NCBI GenBank assembly: GCA_021298875.1
Contig: JAJTHJ010000108.1
Coordinates: forward strand, 1 to 21,237
Length of the DNA stretch: 21,237 nucleotides
Direction: 5' to 3'
From: Burkholderiales bacterium
GTDB taxonomy: Bacteria; Pseudomonadota; Gammaproteobacteria; Burkholderiales; Burkholderiaceae_F
Below are positions 7,138-14,355 of the stretch, piece by piece. The notes below the pieces were generated by a model that was given only the letters and a program-made list of their open reading frames with translations, was not told the origin of the DNA and made no database searches. Positions within the stretch are counted from its first letter, which is position 1; every line of letters starts with the position of its first letter. The position numbers and the translations under genes are program-made.

Positions 7138-7533
7138 TTACGCGACGTAGCAGAGAACTTCGCCGCCGACCCCGGTGGCGCGCGCCTTGCGGTCGGTCAT
7201 CACGCCCTGCGGGGTGGGGATGATCGCCACACCCAGGCCGTTCATCACCTGCGGGATGCTGTCGCGCCGCTTGTAGACGCGCAGGCCCGGGCGCGAGACG
7301 CGCTCCAGCCGCTCGATCACGGGTCGGCCGGCGTAGTACTTCAGGCCGATGTGCAGTTGCGGCTTGCCGTCGTTGTCGGCGATCTGGAAGCCCTCGATGT
7401 AGCCCTCGTCGGCCAGCACCTTGGCGATGGCCACCTTCACTTTGGACGACGGCATGACGACCTCGGTCTTCTCCACCCTCTGTGCGTTGCGGATGCGGGT
7501 CAGCATGTCGGCAATCGGATCACTCATGCTCAT
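7138..7533 (-). CDS. rpsH: 30S ribosomal protein S8
   Basis: S8 binds the central domain of 16S rRNA; in E. coli it also represses the spc operon. The 131-residue product starts MSMSDPIADMLTRIRNAQR and ends with the conserved GLGVAIIPTPQGVMTDRKA and GEVLCYVA segments. There are two possible ATGs six bases apart; GAGGGAGAG lies 8 bases before the first one (7531-7533), which is therefore preferred. It lies 18 bases after rpsN. Confidence 0.98.
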   Translation of the reverse strand: MSMSDPIADMLTRIRNAQRVEKTEVVMPSSKVKVAIAKVLADEGYIEGFQIADNDGKPQLHIGLKYYAGRPVIERLERVSRPGLRVYKRRDSIPQVMNGLGVAIIPTPQGVMTDRKARATGVGGEVLCYVA

Positions 7534-7551
7534 GCGAACTCTCCCTCGTCC

Positions 7552-7857
7552 TTACCAGCTCGCCTTGACCAGGCCCGGAATGTCGCCACGCATGGCGGCT
7601 TCGCGGATCTTGGCGCGGCCCAAGCCAAACTTGCGGAATGTGCCGCGCGGCCGCCCAGTGAGCGCGCAGCGGTTGCGCACGCGGGTCGGGCTGGCGTTGC
7701 GCGGCAGCGCCTCCAGTGCACGACGCGCATCCATCCGCTCCTCCATCGAGCGGGTGGCGTCGTTGATGGCCGCCTTCAGTTCGGCGCGCTTGCTGGCGTA
7801 TTTCTTCACCAAGGCTTGGCGCTTGGCGTTACGCAGGACGATCGATTTCTTGGCCAA
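7552..7857 (-). CDS. rpsN: 30S ribosomal protein S14 (zinc-free form, TTG start)
   Basis: S14 completes the 30S head. The 101-residue product is the long, zinc-independent type: MAKKSIVLRNAKRQALVKKY at the start and RCALTGRPRGTFRKFGLGR with a terminal IPGLVKASW, without the CxxC pairs of the short form. The start codon is TTG at 7855-7857, preceded by GCGGGTGACC. Family alignment of the AKKS residues leaves no other start. It lies 12 bases after the rplE stop, so translational coupling may help the weak start. Confidence 0.96.
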   Translation of the reverse strand: MAKKSIVLRNAKRQALVKKYASKRAELKAAINDATRSMEERMDARRALEALPRNASPTRVRNRCALTGRPRGTFRKFGLGRAKIREAAMRGDIPGLVKASW

Positions 7858-7869
7858 TTGGTCACCCGC

Positions 7870-8409
7870 TTAGTTACGGAACGGGAAGCGGAAGGCGGCA
7901 AGAAGCGCCCTGGCCTCCTCGTCGGTCTTCGCCGTGGTGGTGATGCTGATGTTCATGCCCCGCAGCTTGTCGATCTTGTCGTACTCGATTTCGGGGAAGA
8001 TGATCTGCTCTTTCAGGCCCAGGCTGTAGTTGCCGCGGCCGTCGAAGGCACGGCCCGACACGCCGCGAAAGTCGCGCACGCGCGGCAGCGCCACGGTGAT
8101 CAGGCGGTCGAGGAACTCGTACATCCGGGTGCCGCGCAGCGTGACCATGCAGCCGATCGCCAGGCCCTCGCGAATCTTGAAGTTGGCGATCGCCTTGCGG
8201 GTCTTGGTGACCACCGGCTTCTGGCCGGCGATTTTGGTCATGTCGCCCACCGCCATGTCGATGTTCTTCTTATCGTTGACCGCCTCGCCGACCCCCATGT
8301 TCAGGGCGATCTTCGCGATGCGCGGCACCTGCATCACGCTCTTGTACCCGAACTTCTTCATCAAGTCGGGCACGACCTTCTCGCGGTACTGGGTTTGAAA
8401 ACGCGCCAT
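7870..8409 (-). CDS. rplE: 50S ribosomal protein L5
   Basis: L5 binds 5S rRNA in the central protuberance and touches the P-site tRNA. The 179-residue product (E. coli 179) carries MARFQTQYREKVVPDLMKKF, NMGVGEAVNDKKNIDMAVGD, the GQKPVVTKTRKAIANFKIR block and DFRGVSGRAFDGRGNYSLGL. The ATG at 8407-8409 follows GGGGGAC. It lies 12 bases after rplX. Confidence 0.98.
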   Translation of the reverse strand: MARFQTQYREKVVPDLMKKFGYKSVMQVPRIAKIALNMGVGEAVNDKKNIDMAVGDMTKIAGQKPVVTKTRKAIANFKIREGLAIGCMVTLRGTRMYEFLDRLITVALPRVRDFRGVSGRAFDGRGNYSLGLKEQIIFPEIEYDKIDKLRGMNISITTTAKTDEEARALLAAFRFPFRN

Positions 8410-8421
8410 GTCCGTCCCCCG

Positions 8422-8739
8422 TTACTTGGCACCGACGACGGCGCCGTTGCCCTTGAACACGCGCACCTTCTTGCCGTCGACCAGCTTGAAGCCGACCCGG
8501 TCGCCCTTGCTGGTGCCCGGGTTGAACAGCATCACGTTCGACACGTCGATCGGCATGGACTTGTCGACGATGCCGCCGGGTTGGTTCTTCATCGGGTTGG
8601 GGCGCACGTGCTTCTTGACCATGTTGATGCCCTCGACCGTCACGTGGCGCTCGTCCACGCGCGCCAGCACGGTGCCGCGCTTGCCCTTATCGCGACCGGC
8701 GATCACGATCACCTCGTCGCCCTTGCGAATCCGTTCCAT
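8422..8739 (-). CDS. rplX: 50S ribosomal protein L24
   Basis: L24 is one of the two initiators of 50S assembly and sits near the tunnel exit. The 105-residue product has the KOW motif near its N-terminus (MERIRKGDEVIVIAGRDKGK, then RGTVLARVD) followed by GINMVKKHVRPNPMKNQPGG and the closing KVRVFKGNGAVVGAK. The ATG at 8737-8739 follows AGAGGAG. It lies 13 bases after rplN. Confidence 0.98.
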   Translation of the reverse strand: MERIRKGDEVIVIAGRDKGKRGTVLARVDERHVTVEGINMVKKHVRPNPMKNQPGGIVDKSMPIDVSNVMLFNPGTSKGDRVGFKLVDGKKVRVFKGNGAVVGAK

Positions 8740-8752
8740 CGCCTCGCTCCTC

Positions 8753-9121
8753 TTACAGCACTTCCGGCGCCAGCGACACGATCTTCATGAAGCGCTCGGT
8801 ACGCAGCTCGCGCGTGACCGGGCCGAAGATGCGGGTGCCGATGGGCTCCAGCTTCGGGTTGAGCAGCACGGCGGCGTTGCGGTCGAACTTGATCGCCGAG
8901 CCGTCCGGGGGGCGCAGGCCGCTGGCGGTGCGCACCACCACGGCCGAGTAGACCTCGCCCTTTTTGACGCGGCCGCGGGGTGCCGCGTCCTTGATCGACA
9001 CCTTGATCACGTCGCCGATTTGCGCATAGCGGCGCTTGGAGCCGCCGAGCACCTTGATACACATCACCGAACGCGCGCCCGTGTTATCGGCGACGTCCAG
9101 CACCGTCTGCATCTGAATCAT
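8753..9121 (-). CDS. rplN: 50S ribosomal protein L14
   Basis: L14 contacts helices at the subunit interface and is the docking point of the silencing factor RsfS. The 122-residue product starts MIQMQTVLDVADNTGARSVM and contains KEGEVYSA-type and FDRNAAVLLNPKLEPIGTRI segments, with the family C-terminus MKIVSLAPEVL. It is the first gene after a 223-base gap behind rpsQ, so it probably heads a transcription unit with its own internal promoter as well as receiving read-through. Confidence 0.97.
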   Translation of the reverse strand: MIQMQTVLDVADNTGARSVMCIKVLGGSKRRYAQIGDVIKVSIKDAAPRGRVKKGEVYSAVVVRTASGLRPPDGSAIKFDRNAAVLLNPKLEPIGTRIFGPVTRELRTERFMKIVSLAPEVL

Positions 9122-9302
9122 CTTGTCTGCCCCAACTTGTCCCGCCAGCCCATATGGCCGCGCGGTCAGTCTTGGTCCCGTCCGGGTCGAGAGGCCACCG
9201 CCACACCCGTCCCGCGAGCCTGCCTGCAGCAGGAGGGACTAACGCACCGGCGGCCCCGGCGTCGCTTCGCACTAACAACGCACTAAAAACGCGAAGCCCA
9301 CT

Positions 9303-9332
9303 ATTCTAGCCGCTAACCTGTCTTCGATGCAA
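9303..9332 (-). promoter_or_regulatory. Candidate sigma70-type promoter in the rpsQ-rplN gap
   Basis: Reading the minus strand, TTGCAT (9327-9332) and TAGAAT (9303-9308) are separated by 18 bases. The -10 matches five of six consensus positions; the -35 matches only its TTG. It would yield a leader of roughly 175 bases before rplN. The surrounding 223-base gap (9122-9344) holds no ORF that looks real. It also has a small inverted repeat of GCTTCGC and GCGAAGC just downstream of the -10. Confidence 0.5.
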
Positions 9333-9344
9333 GCGCTGCCCCGA

Positions 9345-9611
9345 TCACAGTGCGCGGCCCGCTTCCACCACACGCGCCACCGCCCAGGACTTGGTCTTGG
9401 AGCGCGGCTTGGCGGCCACGATTTCGACGAGGTCGCCCTCGTTGATCGCGTTGCTCTCATCGTGCGCGTGCAGCTTGGTCGACTGCGTCATGTACTTGCC
9501 GTAGACGGGATGCTTGACCTTGCGCTCGATCAGCACGGTGACGGTCTTGTCCATCTTGTTGCTGACCACGCGCCCGACGAGCGAGCGCTGGACTTTCTTT
9601 TCGGTCGTCAT
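9345..9611 (-). CDS. rpsQ: 30S ribosomal protein S17
   Basis: S17 is a primary 16S rRNA-binding protein of the 30S body. The 88-residue product is an OB fold: SLVGRVVSNKMDKTVTVLIE, KHPVYGKYMTQSTKLHAHDE and NEGDLVEIVAAKPRSKTKSW are diagnostic. The ATG (9609-9611) overlaps the TGA of rpmC in an ATGA tetranucleotide, so the two genes are translationally coupled. It is followed by the longest gap in the S10-spc region (223 bases), so this is a boundary between the S10-like and spc-like clusters. Confidence 0.98.
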   Translation of the reverse strand: MTTEKKVQRSLVGRVVSNKMDKTVTVLIERKVKHPVYGKYMTQSTKLHAHDESNAINEGDLVEIVAAKPRSKTKSWAVARVVEAGRAL

Positions 9612-9802
9612 TTGCCGGCTGCCTTCTGGCCCAGCACGGTGCGCGCGCGCGCGATGTCGCGGCGCACGGCACGGATCTGGGCGGTGTTGTTCAACTGCTG
9701 CGTGGCCTTTTGCATGCGCAGAGAAAAGTGCGCTTTTTGCAGGTCTTGCAGCTCCTTGGCGAGCGCCGCGGCATCCTTGGCGCGCAATTCCTTGGCTTCC
9801 AT
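9608..9802 (-). CDS. rpmC: 50S ribosomal protein L29
   Basis: L29 lies at the tunnel exit next to L23 and helps form the docking site for SRP and trigger factor. The 64-residue, all-helical product reads MEAKELRAKDAAALAKELQD, then LQKAHFSLRMQKATQQLNN and a closing RRDIARARTVLGQKAAGK. The ATG at 9800-9802 is preceded by TAAAGGAGG, whose first bases form the rplP stop codon. Its own TGA overlaps the rpsQ start. Confidence 0.98.
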   Translation of the reverse strand: MEAKELRAKDAAALAKELQDLQKAHFSLRMQKATQQLNNTAQIRAVRRDIARARTVLGQKAAGK

Positions 9803-9814
9803 CTGCTGCCTCCT

Positions 9815-10231
9815 TTACTGCCCGAGCTGGCGGGTGACGAACACGGTCTTCACCGGCAGCTTGGCGGCGGCGAGCGCGAAGGCCTCGCGCGCCAGCGTCT
9901 CATCGACGCCGTCCATTTCGTACAACACCTTGCCGGGCTGGATCTGCGCGACCCAGTACTCGGGGTTGCCCTTGCCGTTGCCCATGCGGACTTCAGCCGG
10001 CTTTTGCGAGATCGGCTTGTCCGGGAAGATGCGGATCCAGATGCGGCCACCGCGCTTGATGTGGCGGCTCAATGCGCGGCGCGCGGCTTCGATCTGGCGC
10101 GCGGTCAGGCGGCCGCGCTCGGTCGCCTTGAGGCCGAACTCGCCGAAAGAGACGTTGGCACCGCGCGTGGCGATGCCTCGATTGCGGCCCTTCTGGTCCT
10201 TGCGGTACTTGCGTCGTGCGGGTTGCAGCAT
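9815..10231 (-). CDS. rplP: 50S ribosomal protein L16
   Basis: L16 helps organise the A-site tRNA corridor and joins late in 50S assembly. The 138-residue product starts MLQPARRKYRKDQKGRNRG and includes GRIWIRIFPDKPISQKPAEV, RMGNGKGNPEYWVAQIQPGK and VLYEMDGV. Arg82 corresponds to the arginine hydroxylated in E. coli L16. The gene starts 3 bases after the rpsC stop, and the ribosome-binding site GGGGAG is made of the last rpsC codons. Confidence 0.98.
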   Translation of the reverse strand: MLQPARRKYRKDQKGRNRGIATRGANVSFGEFGLKATERGRLTARQIEAARRALSRHIKRGGRIWIRIFPDKPISQKPAEVRMGNGKGNPEYWVAQIQPGKVLYEMDGVDETLAREAFALAAAKLPVKTVFVTRQLGQ

Positions 10232-10234
10232 GGG

Positions 10235-11155
10235 TTACTCCCCGTCCTTTTTGGCGGGCTTGGCATCGGCGGGCGCCGTCACCGTCTTGGCGGCGACCTT
10301 GCGCACGCGCTTGACCACCGGCTTGGCCTCGGCGGCCTCGGCCGGCTTGGGCGCTTCCGGCGCGGCGGCGGCGTCGGGCTTGGCCTCGGCCGTCTTGCGC
10401 GGCGCGCGACGGCCGGCACCGGCACCTGCGCCGGCCGGACGACCACCACCGGGGCGGTCGCTCGGGCCGCGGCGGCGCGGCTCCTCGCGTTGTTCGGGCG
10501 CGGTCTCGGCGGCGGGCGCGTCGTTGCGGCCGAGCGTGTCGCCCTTGTAGACCCAGACCTTCACGCCGATCACGCCGTAGGTGGGCTTGGCCTCGGAAAA
10601 GCCGTACTCGACGTTGGCGCGCAGCGTGTGTAGCGGCACGCGGCCTTCGCGGTACCACTCGGTGCGGGCGATTTCGATGCCGTTCAAGCGGCCGGCGCTC
10701 ATGATCTTGATGCCCCGCGCGCCCAGGCGCATCGCGTTTTGCATCGCGCGCTTCATTGCGCGGCGGAACATGATGCGCTTTTCGAGCTGCTGGGTGATCG
10801 AGTCGGCGATCAGTTGCGCGTCGAGCTCGGGTTTGCGGATCTCGTCGATGTTGACGTGCACCGGCACGCCCATCATCTTGGTCAGGCCCGCCTTCAGCGC
10901 TTCGATGTCCTCGCCCTTCTTGCCGATCACGACACCGGGGCGGGCCGAGAACACGGTGATGCGGGCGTTCTTGGCCGGACGCTCGATCAGGATGCGGCCG
11001 ACGGCGGCGCTACGCAGCTTCTTGCGCAGGTACTCGCGCACCTTGAGGTCTTCGGCCAGCATGCGGCCGAAATCCTTGCCGGTGGCAAACCAGCGCGAGT
11101 TCCAGTCGCGCGTCACCGCCAGGCGGAAGCCGGTCGGGTTGATTTTCTGTCCCAT
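10235..11155 (-). CDS. rpsC: 30S ribosomal protein S3 with long C-terminal tail
   Basis: S3 forms part of the mRNA entry tunnel and its helicase activity. The core, about residues 1-210, is standard: MGQKINPTGFRLAVTRDWNS, a KH domain around the GVVIGKKGEDIEAL loop (about residues 75-87), and PTYGVIGVKVWVYKGDTLG. Residues 211-306 form a low-complexity tail rich in Ala, Pro, Arg, Glu and Lys (REEPRRRGPSDRPGGGRPAG, KPDAAAAPEAPKPAEAAEAK). It is about 75 residues longer than E. coli S3 (233). Betaproteobacterial S3 often has some extension, but this one is long. The ATG is at 11153-11155. Confidence 0.97.
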   Translation of the reverse strand: MGQKINPTGFRLAVTRDWNSRWFATGKDFGRMLAEDLKVREYLRKKLRSAAVGRILIERPAKNARITVFSARPGVVIGKKGEDIEALKAGLTKMMGVPVHVNIDEIRKPELDAQLIADSITQQLEKRIMFRRAMKRAMQNAMRLGARGIKIMSAGRLNGIEIARTEWYREGRVPLHTLRANVEYGFSEAKPTYGVIGVKVWVYKGDTLGRNDAPAAETAPEQREEPRRRGPSDRPGGGRPAGAGAGAGRRAPRKTAEAKPDAAAAPEAPKPAEAAEAKPVVKRVRKVAAKTVTAPADAKPAKKDGE

Positions 11156-11164
11156 GGTGTCCTC

Positions 11165-11503
11165 TTACTTGGCGCGGTCGCCGACCGTCACGAACACGTG
11201 GCAGGTCTGCTTTTCGAGACGGGTGCCGCGGCCTTTGGCGCGGGCGGAGAAGCGGCGCAGGCTGGCGCCCTTTTCCACATAGATGCTGGTCACGCGCAGC
11301 TCGTCGATGTCGGCGCCGTCGTTGTGCTCGGCGTTGGCAATCGCGGACTCCAGCGCCTTCTTGATGATGCCGGCGGCCTTCTTCTGCGTGAACGACAGGA
11401 TGTTGAGCGCCTTGTCCACGGGCTTGCCGCGGATCAGGTCGGCCACCAGCCGGCCCTTTTGCGCCGACAGGCGCACGCCGCGCACGGATGCAGTGGTTTC
11501 CAT
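11165..11503 (-). CDS. rplV: 50S ribosomal protein L22
   Basis: L22 reaches into the nascent-peptide tunnel with an extended hairpin. The 112-residue product has SVRGVRLSAQKGRLVADLIR at the N-terminus, ALNILSFTQKKAAGIIKKAL in the helical core and the hairpin and tail VEKGASLRRFSARAKGRGTR. No deletion is visible in the hairpin of the kind linked to macrolide resistance. The ATG at 11501-11503 lies 9 bases after the rpsS stop. Confidence 0.97.
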   Translation of the reverse strand: METTASVRGVRLSAQKGRLVADLIRGKPVDKALNILSFTQKKAAGIIKKALESAIANAEHNDGADIDELRVTSIYVEKGASLRRFSARAKGRGTRLEKQTCHVFVTVGDRAK

Positions 11504-11512
11504 CGTCGCCTC

Positions 11513-11803
11513 TTACTTTTTGGCGCCCGGCCCCGCGGTCTTCTTGTCCGCGGAGTGGCCCTTGAAGGTGCGCGTCAGCGCAAACTCGCCCAGCTTGTGG
11601 CCGACCATCTGCTCGTTGATGTACACGGGCACGTGCTGCTTGCCGTTGTGCACGGCGATCGTCAGGCCGATGAACTCCGGCACGATGGTCGAGCGGCGCG
11701 ACCAGGTCTTGATCGGGCGCTTGTCCTTGCCGGCGGTCGCGGTCTCGACCTTTTTCAGCAAATGGCCGTCGATAAACGGGCCTTTTTTCAGTGAACGGGA
11801 CAT
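11513..11803 (-). CDS. rpsS: 30S ribosomal protein S19
   Basis: S19 works with S13 in the 30S head near the A site. The 96-residue product starts MSRSLKKGPFIDGHLLKKVE and contains IKTWSRRSTIVPEFIGLTIA, then HNGKQHVPVYINEQMVGHKL and GEFALTRTFKGHSADKK. The ATG at 11801-11803 follows GAGGA. It lies 12 bases after rplB. Confidence 0.98.
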   Translation of the reverse strand: MSRSLKKGPFIDGHLLKKVETATAGKDKRPIKTWSRRSTIVPEFIGLTIAVHNGKQHVPVYINEQMVGHKLGEFALTRTFKGHSADKKTAGPGAKK

Positions 11804-11815
11804 GGGTCGGTCCTC

Positions 11816-12643
11816 TTACTTGCCGTGGCGGCGCGACACGATCATCGAATCGGTGCGCTTGTTCTTGCGGGTGCGGTAGCCCTTGGACAGCGTGCCCCAG
11901 GGGCTGACCGGATCGCGCTTGGTGCCGGTGCGGCCTTCGCCGCCGCCGTGCGGGTGGTCGATCGGGTTCATCACCACGCCGCGCACGGTCGGGCGCACGC
12001 CGCGCCAACGCTTGGCGCCGGCCTTGCCGAACTGGCGCAGGTTGTTTTCTTCATTGCCGACTTCGCCGATGGTGGCGCGGCACTCGACGTGCACGCGGCG
12101 GATTTCGCCCGAGCGCAGGCGCACCTGCGCGTAGTCGCCCTCACGCGCCAGCAGCTGCGCGGCGGTGCCGGCGGAACGCGCGATCTGCGCCCCCTTGCCG
12201 GGCGTCATCTCGATGCAGTGGATCGACGTGCCGACCGGGATGTTGCGCAGCCGCTTGGCGTTGCCGACCTTGATCGGCGCATCGGTGCCGCTCATCACTT
12301 CGGCGCCGACCGTGAGGCCCTTGGGCGCGATCATGTAGCGGCGCTCGCCGTCGGCGTACAGCACCAGCGCCAGGTGTGCGGAGCGGTTGGGGTCGTACTC
12401 CAGCCGCTCGACGCGGCCGGCGATGCCGTCCTTGTCGCGCTTGAAGTCGACGATCCGGTAGCGCTGCTTGTGGCCGCCGCCCTGGTGCCGCATCGTGACG
12501 CGACCGGCGTTGTTACGGCCCGAGCCGCGGATCTTCTTCTCGGTGAGCGGCAGGTAGGGCTCGCCCTTGTGCAGATGCGGATGCAGCACCTTGACCAGCG
12601 CGCGGCGCCCGGCCGACGTGGGCTTGACTTTGACGAGCGGCAT
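11816..12643 (-). CDS. rplB: 50S ribosomal protein L2
   Basis: L2 is a core protein near the peptidyl-transferase centre and is needed for subunit joining. The 275-residue product (E. coli 273) has MPLVKVKPTSAGRRALVKV, NNAGRVTMRHQGGGHKQRYR, and the C-terminal VRGVVMNPIDHPHGGGEGRT, whose histidines are highly conserved, then SPWGTLSKGYRTRKNKRTD. The ATG (12641-12643) directly abuts the rplW TAG with no spacer. Its ribosome-binding site therefore lies within the end of rplW, which implies translational coupling. Confidence 0.98.
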   Translation of the reverse strand: MPLVKVKPTSAGRRALVKVLHPHLHKGEPYLPLTEKKIRGSGRNNAGRVTMRHQGGGHKQRYRIVDFKRDKDGIAGRVERLEYDPNRSAHLALVLYADGERRYMIAPKGLTVGAEVMSGTDAPIKVGNAKRLRNIPVGTSIHCIEMTPGKGAQIARSAGTAAQLLAREGDYAQVRLRSGEIRRVHVECRATIGEVGNEENNLRQFGKAGAKRWRGVRPTVRGVVMNPIDHPHGGGEGRTGTKRDPVSPWGTLSKGYRTRKNKRTDSMIVSRRHGK

Positions 12644-12940
12644 CTACTTCATCTCCGCGAAGTTGATTTCCTGACCCGCCTTCAGGCTCACGTACGCCTT
12701 GCGTACGTTGCTGCGCTTGCCCTCGAAGCGGCCGAAGCGCTTTTGCTTGCCCTTCTGGTTCAGGATCTGCACGCCGTCGACCTGCACTTTGAACAGCAGT
12801 TCGACCGCGGCCTTGACCTCCTGCCGCGTAGCGTCGGGGCGCACGCGGAAGGCGATCTGGTTGTGTTTTTCGCCAAGCATCGTGCTCTTTTCGGAGACGA
12901 TCGGCGCCATGATCACGTTGTACAAACGTCCGTTGTCCAT
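12644..12940 (-). CDS. rplW: 50S ribosomal protein L23
   Basis: L23 is the tunnel-exit docking site for trigger factor and SRP. The 98-residue product starts MDNGRLYNVIMAPIVSEKST and has FRVRPDATRQEVKAAVELLF, then VDGVQILNQKGKQKRFGRFE. An open frame continues upstream to 12991, but TAGGAGACG just before 12940 and the family length fix the ATG at 12938-12940. The first three bases of that site are the rplD stop codon. The gene is followed without a gap by rplB. Confidence 0.97.
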   Translation of the reverse strand: MDNGRLYNVIMAPIVSEKSTMLGEKHNQIAFRVRPDATRQEVKAAVELLFKVQVDGVQILNQKGKQKRFGRFEGKRSNVRKAYVSLKAGQEINFAEMK

Positions 12941-12950
12941 CGCGCGTCTC

Positions 12951-13574
12951 CTAGGCGGCCAGCATCTCTTCGAGCTTGGCGATCGCCGCACGGGTCAGCA
13001 CCACCTTGTCGAAGTAGACGAGCGACAGCGGATCGGCGTAGCGCGGCTCGACCACCATCACGTTTTTCAGATTGCGCGCGGCCAGATACAGGTTCTCGTC
13101 CATGCTGTCGGTAATGATCAGCACCGAGTCCAGGCCCATCGCCTTCAGTTTCGCCGCCAGCAGCTTGGTCTTGGGCGCATCGACCGCCAGACCGTCGACC
13201 ACCGCGAGGCGGTCGTCGCGCACGAGCTTGGACAGGATCGAGCACACACCGGCCCGATACATCTTCTTGTTGACCTTGTGCGTGAAGTTCTCGTCCGGCC
13301 GGTTGGGGAAGATGCGACCACCGCCGCGCCACAAGGGGCTCGAGGTCATGCCGGCGCGCGCGCGGCCGGTGCCCTTCTGGCGGAACGGCTTCTTGGTCGA
13401 GTGCTTGACCTCGCCACGATCCTTTTGCGCACGGGTGCCCTGGCGCGCGTTGGCCTGATAGGCCACCACGATCTGGTGCACCAGCGCCTCGTTGAAGTCG
13501 CGCGCGAACACCGTGTCGGGCGCGGCGACCGTCGCGGTCGACTGGCCCTCAGCATTCAGGAGTTTCAGTTCCAT
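12951..13574 (-). CDS. rplD: 50S ribosomal protein L4
   Basis: L4 lines the tunnel constriction and in E. coli represses the S10 operon. The 207-residue product starts MELKLLNAEGQSTATVAAPD. The tunnel loop is present: KHSTKKPFRQKGTGRARAGM, then SSPLWRGGGRIFPNRPDENF. The C-terminal part has SVLIITDSMDENLYLAARNL and ends KLEEMLAA. The ATG is at 13572-13574 with a short 10-base gap from rplC. It may regulate the cluster through a leader upstream of rplC, since rpsJ lies on the far side of a promoter-like gap. Confidence 0.98.
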   Translation of the reverse strand: MELKLLNAEGQSTATVAAPDTVFARDFNEALVHQIVVAYQANARQGTRAQKDRGEVKHSTKKPFRQKGTGRARAGMTSSPLWRGGGRIFPNRPDENFTHKVNKKMYRAGVCSILSKLVRDDRLAVVDGLAVDAPKTKLLAAKLKAMGLDSVLIITDSMDENLYLAARNLKNVMVVEPRYADPLSLVYFDKVVLTRAAIAKLEEMLAA

Positions 13575-13584
13575 CGTCCGCCCC

Positions 13585-14235
13585 TTAACCCTTGACCGCC
13601 GGCCGCACGATCACCTGGCCGCCCTTGGCGCCGGGGACCGCCCCCTTGATCAGCAGCAACTGGCGCGCGGTATCGATGCGCGCCACCACCAGGTTCTGCG
13701 TGGTGCGGCGCTGGTCGCCCAGATGGCCGGCCATGCGCTTGCCCGGCATCACGCGGCCCGGATCCTGACGCATGCCGATCGAGCCGGGCGCGTTGGTCGT
13801 CACCGAGTTGCCGTGCGTGGCGCGGTTGGACGAGAAGTGGTGGCGCTTGATCGCGCCGGCAAAGCCCTTGCCGATCGTCACGCCGGTCACGTCCACCTTT
13901 TGCCCGACCGCGAACAGATCGACGGTCAGCGGCGTGCCAGGCTTGTAGGACTCGGCCTGAGCGGGATCGATGTGGAATTCGCGCAGCACTTCGGCGGCGG
14001 CCACGCCGAGCTTGGCGTAGTGGCCGGCCTGCGGCTTCGTCACGCGCGAGGCCTTTTTGCTGCCAAAGGCCACCTGGATCGCCGTATAGCCGTCGGCGTC
14101 GGGGGTGCGTACCTGGGCGACGCGGTTGTTCGACACGTCGAGCACGGTCACGGGGACGGACTCGCCGTCGTCCATGAAGATGCGCGTCATGCCGACCTTG
14201 CGGCCGAGCAGGCCGAAACGGGCGGTGTCAGTCAT
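13585..14235 (-). CDS. rplC: 50S ribosomal protein L3
   Basis: L3 is an early 50S assembly protein with a loop near the peptidyl-transferase centre. The 216-residue product reads MTDTARFGLLGRKVGMTRIF, FAGAIKRHHFSSNRATHGNS and PGSIGMRQDPGRVMPGKRMA. The glutamine in that last block corresponds to the residue methylated by PrmB. The frame stays open to a TTG at 14247, but GGAGAGAAG just before the ATG at 14233-14235 supports the shorter start. It follows a 120-base gap containing a promoter candidate, so it likely heads a transcription unit. Confidence 0.97.
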   Translation of the reverse strand: MTDTARFGLLGRKVGMTRIFMDDGESVPVTVLDVSNNRVAQVRTPDADGYTAIQVAFGSKKASRVTKPQAGHYAKLGVAAAEVLREFHIDPAQAESYKPGTPLTVDLFAVGQKVDVTGVTIGKGFAGAIKRHHFSSNRATHGNSVTTNAPGSIGMRQDPGRVMPGKRMAGHLGDQRRTTQNLVVARIDTARQLLLIKGAVPGAKGGQVIVRPAVKG

Positions 14236-14320
14236 TCTTCTCTCCAACGCCCGGCTACGATTGGCCGGGACCGATTAACCCGCAACGCCGAAACCTGGCC
14301 CGGCTTGCGTAAAGCCCGCG

Positions 14321-14350
14321 ATTGTACACGTCGCGGGGTCGTGTGTTCAA
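14321..14350 (-). promoter_or_regulatory. Candidate sigma70-type promoter between rpsJ and rplC
   Basis: On the minus strand, TTGAAC (14345-14350) and TACAAT (14321-14326) are 18 bases apart; the -10 is preceded by TG. The -35 starts 5 bases after the rpsJ stop. A 7-base inverted repeat (CCCGCGA and TCGCGGG) flanks the -10. Transcription would give a leader of about 80 bases before rplC, with a CCCGGC/GCCGGG hairpin at 14249-14268 close to the ribosome-binding site. Confidence 0.65.
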
Positions 14351-14355
14351 ATCGC

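Noticed and set aside
9282..9300. Inverted repeat of GCTTCGC and GCGAAGC with T-rich sequence as a terminator after rpsQ
   Set aside because: The loop is long and the T-tract lies within it and not after the stem, so it does not form a convincing Rho-independent terminator.
9122..9344. Possible missing small gene in the rpsQ-rplN gap
   Set aside because: No frame with a ribosome-binding site and protein-like composition was seen; a promoter-bearing spacer is simpler.
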